From positions 1-8,798 of the forward strand of contig JAJXUS010000062.1 in assembly GCA_021782675.1 (NCBI GenBank): a stretch of 8,798 nucleotides of DNA, in the 5' to 3' direction. The stretch is from Acidobacteriota bacterium (lineage in GTDB: Bacteria > Acidobacteriota > Terriglobia > Terriglobales > Acidobacteriaceae). The notes under the pieces are model-generated. The model was given only the letters and a program-made list of their open reading frames with translations. It was not told the origin of the DNA and ran no database searches. A program made the translations under genes and the position numbers. Positions 7,474-8,798 of this stretch are shown one piece after another (position 1 is the first letter of the stretch; the number at the start of each line of letters is the position of its first letter).

Positions 7474-8798
7474 ATGCGTACCCTTCGCTCCCTGATCGTA
7501 GCGGGACTCGCCGGATCGATCATGCTGGCGCCCGCGATTGCGCAGAATCAGCAGGACCAGATTCCACCCACAGACCAGCCGGCGCAGACGGTGCCGAATG
7601 ACGGCTCGCAACAGGGCTATTCCAACCAGCCGGGAACCTCCGAGCAGCAGCCATATACGAACGATCCGTCGTACAACCAGAACAACCAGGGTTACGCCGA
7701 TCAGAATAATCAGGGATACGATAACCAGAACAATCAGGGGTACGACAATCAGGGCAATCAACAGCAGGAGCAGCGCAATCCTACGGTGACGAGCGACGCC
7801 GCGCCGCCGCCGTTCCCGGTCGATGCCTATGAAGAGCCTCCAATCCCCGGTGATGGCTACGAGTGGACGCCGGGCTACTGGGCGTGGGACGGTGGCTGGG
7901 TGTGGGTTCCTGGCGCGTGGGTCTACCCCCCATACGTGGGCGCGCTTTGGACCCCTGGATATTGGGGCTGGGGCGGCGGCTTCTGGGGATGGTACCCCGG
8001 GTACTGGGGCTTCAGCGTGGGCTGGTATGGCGGCATCTTCTACGGAGGCGGCTACTTCGGGCGCGGCTTCTGCGGGGGCTACTGGAACCGCGGCGGCTAC
8101 TGGAATAACCGCAACGTCGTAAATATCAACAATGTAAACATCCACAACACCTATAACGGTCAGCGCGGCCCGAACGGCTACGGCCCCAACCAGTTCCGCA
8201 ATGCGAGCTATAACCATGGTGTTGGATTGAACCGCGCCGGAGCGACCGGCCGTGCAAACCATGGCCTGATGAATGAGAGTGTGGCCCGGGCGCAGGCATA
8301 CCATGGCGGACGGGTGAACCCCAGCCGCGTTGGAAATGGCATGCGGAGCGTAGCGGCCAACCGTGCCTTTAGCAACCGGAACACTCTGGCCAACCGGAAC
8401 ACTCTGTCCAACCGCGGTACGATGAACGCGAACCGGACCCGCAGCTTCGGAAACACCGGCAATCGCGGCATTGTCGCCGCAAACCGCGGCAGCTACAACT
8501 CCGGGATTACGCGCTCCTATAACGTTCCGCGCACGACCACAGCCAGCCGCGGATTTGGCGGCAACTACGGCGGCCGCAGCTACGGTGGCTCGGGTATCAC
8601 CCGCGCCTATGACCTGCCACGCAACTCGGTCTCCAGCCGCGGCTTTGGTGGCAACTATGGTGGCTCCCGCGGCGGTAGCTTCGGTGGACCCCGCGGCAGC
8701 TTCGGCGGCGGTGGATACCGCGGCGGAGGCTTCGGTGGATCGCGCGGCGGTAGCTTCGGCGGCGGCGGATTCCACGGTGGCGGTGGTGGATTCCACGG
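7474..8798 (+). CDS. Exported YXWGXW/WXXGXW-repeat protein with Q/N-rich and Gly-rich low-complexity regions (3' end outside window)
   Basis: The reading frame is open for 441 codons to the window end, so the stop is not seen. Residues 1-23 form a Sec signal peptide with likely cleavage at AIA|Q. Mature residues 24-110 are rich in Gln, Asn, Pro and Tyr, with an octapeptide repeat YxxQNNQG at 74-97. Residues 119-204 are the tryptophan-rich core (13 Trp between 131 and 184), with WTPGYW, WVPGAW, WTPGYW and WYPGYW; this is the WXXGXW repeat family, frequent in Acidobacteriota. An Asn-rich stretch (205-270) follows, then Asn/Arg and Gly-rich repeats (296-441) ending in SFGGGGFHGGGGGF. There is one cysteine (C200). 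The protein is probably periplasmic or on the cell surface; its biochemical role is unknown, and a structural or matrix role is only inference from composition. It is transcribed away from murC. Confidence 0.87.
   Translation, partial: MRTLRSLIVAGLAGSIMLAPAIAQNQQDQIPPTDQPAQTVPNDGSQQGYSNQPGTSEQQPYTNDPSYNQNNQGYADQNNQGYDNQNNQGYDNQGNQQQEQRNPTVTSDAAPPPFPVDAYEEPPIPGDGYEWTPGYWAWDGGWVWVPGAWVYPPYVGALWTPGYWGWGGGFWGWYPGYWGFSVGWYGGIFYGGGYFGRGFCGGYWNRGGYWNNRNVVNINNVNIHNTYNGQRGPNGYGPNQFRNASYNHGVGLNRAGATGRANHGLMNESVARAQAYHGGRVNPSRVGNGMRSVAANRAFSNRNTLANRNTLSNRGTMNANRTRSFGNTGNRGIVAANRGSYNSGITRSYNVPRTTTASRGFGGNYGGRSYGGSGITRAYDLPRNSVSSRGFGGNYGGSRGGSFGGPRGSFGGGGYRGGGFGGSRGGSFGGGGFHGGGGGFH
7672..7764 (+). repeat. 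24-base tandem repeat encoding YxxQNNQG
   Basis: Three consecutive 24-base units (7693-7716, 7717-7740, 7741-7764) encode YADQNNQG, YDNQNNQG and the diverged YDNQGNQQ. A 7-codon partial unit (YNQNNQG) precedes them from 7672. The units differ mainly at third codon positions, so they have been kept at the protein level rather than copied recently. Confidence 0.8.
8374..8409 (+). repeat. 18-base tandem repeat encoding NRNTL(A/S)
   Basis: Two adjacent 18-base units, 8374-8391 and 8392-8409, differ at only one base (GCC against TCC in the last codon). A degraded third unit (NRGTM) follows. Near-identity suggests a recent slippage duplication inside the low-complexity part of the exported protein. 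Confidence 0.75.
8503..8682 (+). repeat. 90-base direct repeat encoding a 30-residue G-I-T-R-x-Y ... G-F-G-G-N-Y-G-G unit
   Basis: Residues 344-373 and 374-403 of the exported protein align at a 30-residue period. Both start GITR(S/A)Y(N/D)(V/L)PR and both carry SRGFGGNYGG about 14 residues later. At DNA level the copies (8503-8592 and 8593-8682) are diverged in the first half and close in the second. Confidence 0.75.

Noticed and set aside
7231..8796. Long minus-strand open frame (about 521 codons) opposite the exported protein
   Set aside because: Its translation is Ala/Val/Arg-rich low complexity with no domain, and it mirrors the Gly/Asn/Trp repeats of the plus-strand gene. The plus strand has a signal peptide, a good ribosome-binding site and a family match.

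Overview
The window is GC-rich bacterial chromosomal DNA. It most likely comes from an Acidobacteriota of the class Terriglobia (the Granulicella, Edaphobacter, Terriglobus and Acidobacterium neighbourhood). This is inferred from the tryptophan-rich YXWGXW-type exported protein, whose central wording is typical of that group, together with the cell-division proteins. No rRNA or other phylogenetic marker is present to confirm it.

Layout from left to right. (1) Bases 2-304 (+) are the C-terminal end of an IspA-type short-chain polyprenyl diphosphate synthase. (2) Bases 305-480 separate two convergent genes and hold an inverted pair of 27-base REP-like repeats. (3) Bases 481-7185, all on the minus strand, form the distal part of a division and cell-wall (dcw) cluster, read in the order murC, ftsQ, ftsA, ftsZ, then a small single-domain penicillin-binding transpeptidase. 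The gaps are 32, 11, 73 and 85 bases, so at least murC to ftsZ looks like one transcription unit. (4) Bases 7186-7473 are a divergent intergenic region. (5) From 7474 (+) to beyond the window end runs a secreted, low-complexity protein with a Q/N/Y octapeptide repeat, a tryptophan-rich core and a glycine-rich C-terminal region.

How the genes work together: MurC adds L-alanine to UDP-MurNAc in the cytoplasm. FtsZ forms the division ring, FtsA links it to the membrane, and FtsQ joins it to the periplasmic divisome. The transpeptidase would cross-link peptidoglycan in the periplasm. IspA makes the farnesyl diphosphate from which the undecaprenyl carrier of the same pathway is built.

I see no clearly new system. 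The points most worth a second look are: histidine/arginine-rich periplasmic segments in both FtsQ (C-terminal tail) and the transpeptidase (N-terminal region); the transpeptidase's lack of any recognisable second domain; the break of the dcw cluster just upstream of murC; the REP-like pair; and the repeat structure of the exported tryptophan/glycine-rich protein.
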